A stretch of 64,000 nt of DNA. It comes from Epithemia pelagica. Taxonomy: Eukaryota > Bacillariophyta > Bacillariophyceae > Surirellales > Surirellaceae. Below, one piece after another: positions 63,367 to 64,000 of the stretch. The position numbers were made by a program, and so were the translations under genes. Under the pieces are notes generated by a model, which was given only the letters and a program-made list of their open reading frames with translations, was not told the DNA's origin and made no database searches. Location: NCBI GenBank assembly GCA_946965045.2, contig OX337242.1, forward strand, positions 868,001-932,000, given 5' to 3'. Within the stretch, counting starts at the first letter, position 1. The number at the start of each line of letters is the position of its first letter.

Positions 63367-64000
63367 GTGGTGGTGGAATCTACAACACATCGACTGATGC
63401 TAGTATTTTATGGCATCCGATGACATTTGTGTAAAAGTGAGAAAAGAATGACGGCATGCTCGCGGACCTATAATTTTGGCCAAGGCATGCTCGCAATGCA
63501 CGCGCTATCGGCGACCGCTCGGATATTGACTATGGCCCATCACGTGCGCGCCCAATATTCTCAAGCGCGCGCAATCACGAGCCGAGTGAGCACCTCCACG
63601 ACTTACCTCAACGACCTAAGTAATCAAAGCACGAATCACCATCACGCGAGACCATATTTCCATTCCCACAATTCCAAGAATGCAATCAACAACGCGCCAA
63701 GAAAACTACCTATATCACAACAAAGCAAGAGCTGTTGGCATTGGTATATGATATACAACTGCATATACTTTCAATACAACAATGCAGGTCTACTCCAACC
63801 ATTTGAGGACCTGTCACACCAGATCCATGGCCGTATACAAGAGCCAGGACCTCGACCTTCATCAAACACCTTAGTTAGTAATCATCTCACAATCATTAAT
63901 ATCACCATTTTAACACTCATCTTAAGACTTACCTCTTATCAGTGGACCGACTGCCCCCACCCACGGCGGACTTCGACTTGCAACTCTTCTCTGACCCGTG
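63367..64000. other. Window end: non-coding with possible retrotransposon scrap
   Basis: CGCG-rich patch (63450-63600) with two copies of GGCATGCTCGC, then a plus-strand peptide fragment (63690-63790) resembling a Ty3/Gypsy RNase H start. Confidence 0.45.
63693..63790 (+). pseudogene. Possible Ty3/Gypsy RNase H remnant
   Basis: Frame starting CGC at 63693 reads RAKKTTYITTKQELLALVYD, like the 'aq..YttteKELLaiv' segment that opens the RNase H/connection region of Ty3/Gypsy pol. It is short and isolated: no RT or integrase seen, so either the edge of an element cut by the window end or a fragment. Confidence 0.35.

Overview
This is nuclear DNA from a diatom, most likely a pennate one. Evidence: most multi-exon genes are interrupted by short GT-AG introns of about 65-140 bp; one gene carries a DUF6824 domain, a family I know mainly from diatoms; a 5'-nucleotidase-like protein begins with a signal peptide ending in an A|F junction, as in diatom plastid preproteins; and proteins are rich in homopolymeric Ser/Asn/Gln/Asp. 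No bacterial-style operons, rRNA or tRNA genes were seen. Exon joins below were worked out by hand from splice sites and reading phase; starts are ATG codons.

Layout. 0.4-11.6 kb holds five host genes: an Elongin-A-like candidate, a membrane-anchored PAF-acetylhydrolase-like lipase (3 exons), a UVSSA-like candidate, a gamma-SNAP-like trafficking adaptor (minus) and a GT61 glycosyltransferase. 12.9-14.7 kb is a five-exon PuuE-type allantoinase/polysaccharide-deacetylase gene. 14.86-24.28 kb is a nested transposon complex: a non-autonomous terminal-inverted-repeat element with a 6-bp target duplication, split by an apparently intact 8-kb tyrosine-recombinase (YR) retrotransposon. That retrotransposon has perfectly matching split direct repeats and gag, RT/RNase H and recombinase ORFs. 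24.3-27.6 kb is gene-poor. 27.6-38.4 kb carries a SLC35F-like transporter, exocyst Sec10, a PP2A catalytic subunit and a probably plastid-targeted HAD 5'-nucleotidase. 38.5-42.1 kb is a complete two-gene PIF/Harbinger-like DNA transposon (21-bp inverted termini, GTC target duplication) whose divergent genes flank an array of 20-bp palindromic repeats. 42.6-47.2 kb has a secreted protein of unknown function, a DUF6824 protein and an EGF-domain membrane protein. 48.1-63.4 kb is a cluster of Ser/Pro/Thr-rich single-pass membrane proteins resembling the N-terminal halves of diatom LRR receptor-like proteins, interspersed with a CHASE-domain histidine kinase that has lost its receiver domain to a frameshift, and a TruA pseudouridine synthase. 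The last 600 bp contain a possible Ty3/Gypsy RNase H scrap.

How the parts relate. Most host genes are unrelated housekeeping functions (secretory trafficking: gamma-SNAP, Sec10; signalling: PP2A, histidine kinase; RNA modification: TruA; ureide metabolism: allantoinase). The most unusual content is the mobile DNA. The YR retrotransposon combines split direct repeats, a gag with a CCCH zinc finger, and pol placed in the gag frame behind a single UGA codon. The Harbinger element carries a 12-unit palindromic array exactly between its two divergent genes, where a transposase/Myb-like complex could bind. Family names come from remembered motifs, not from database searches.
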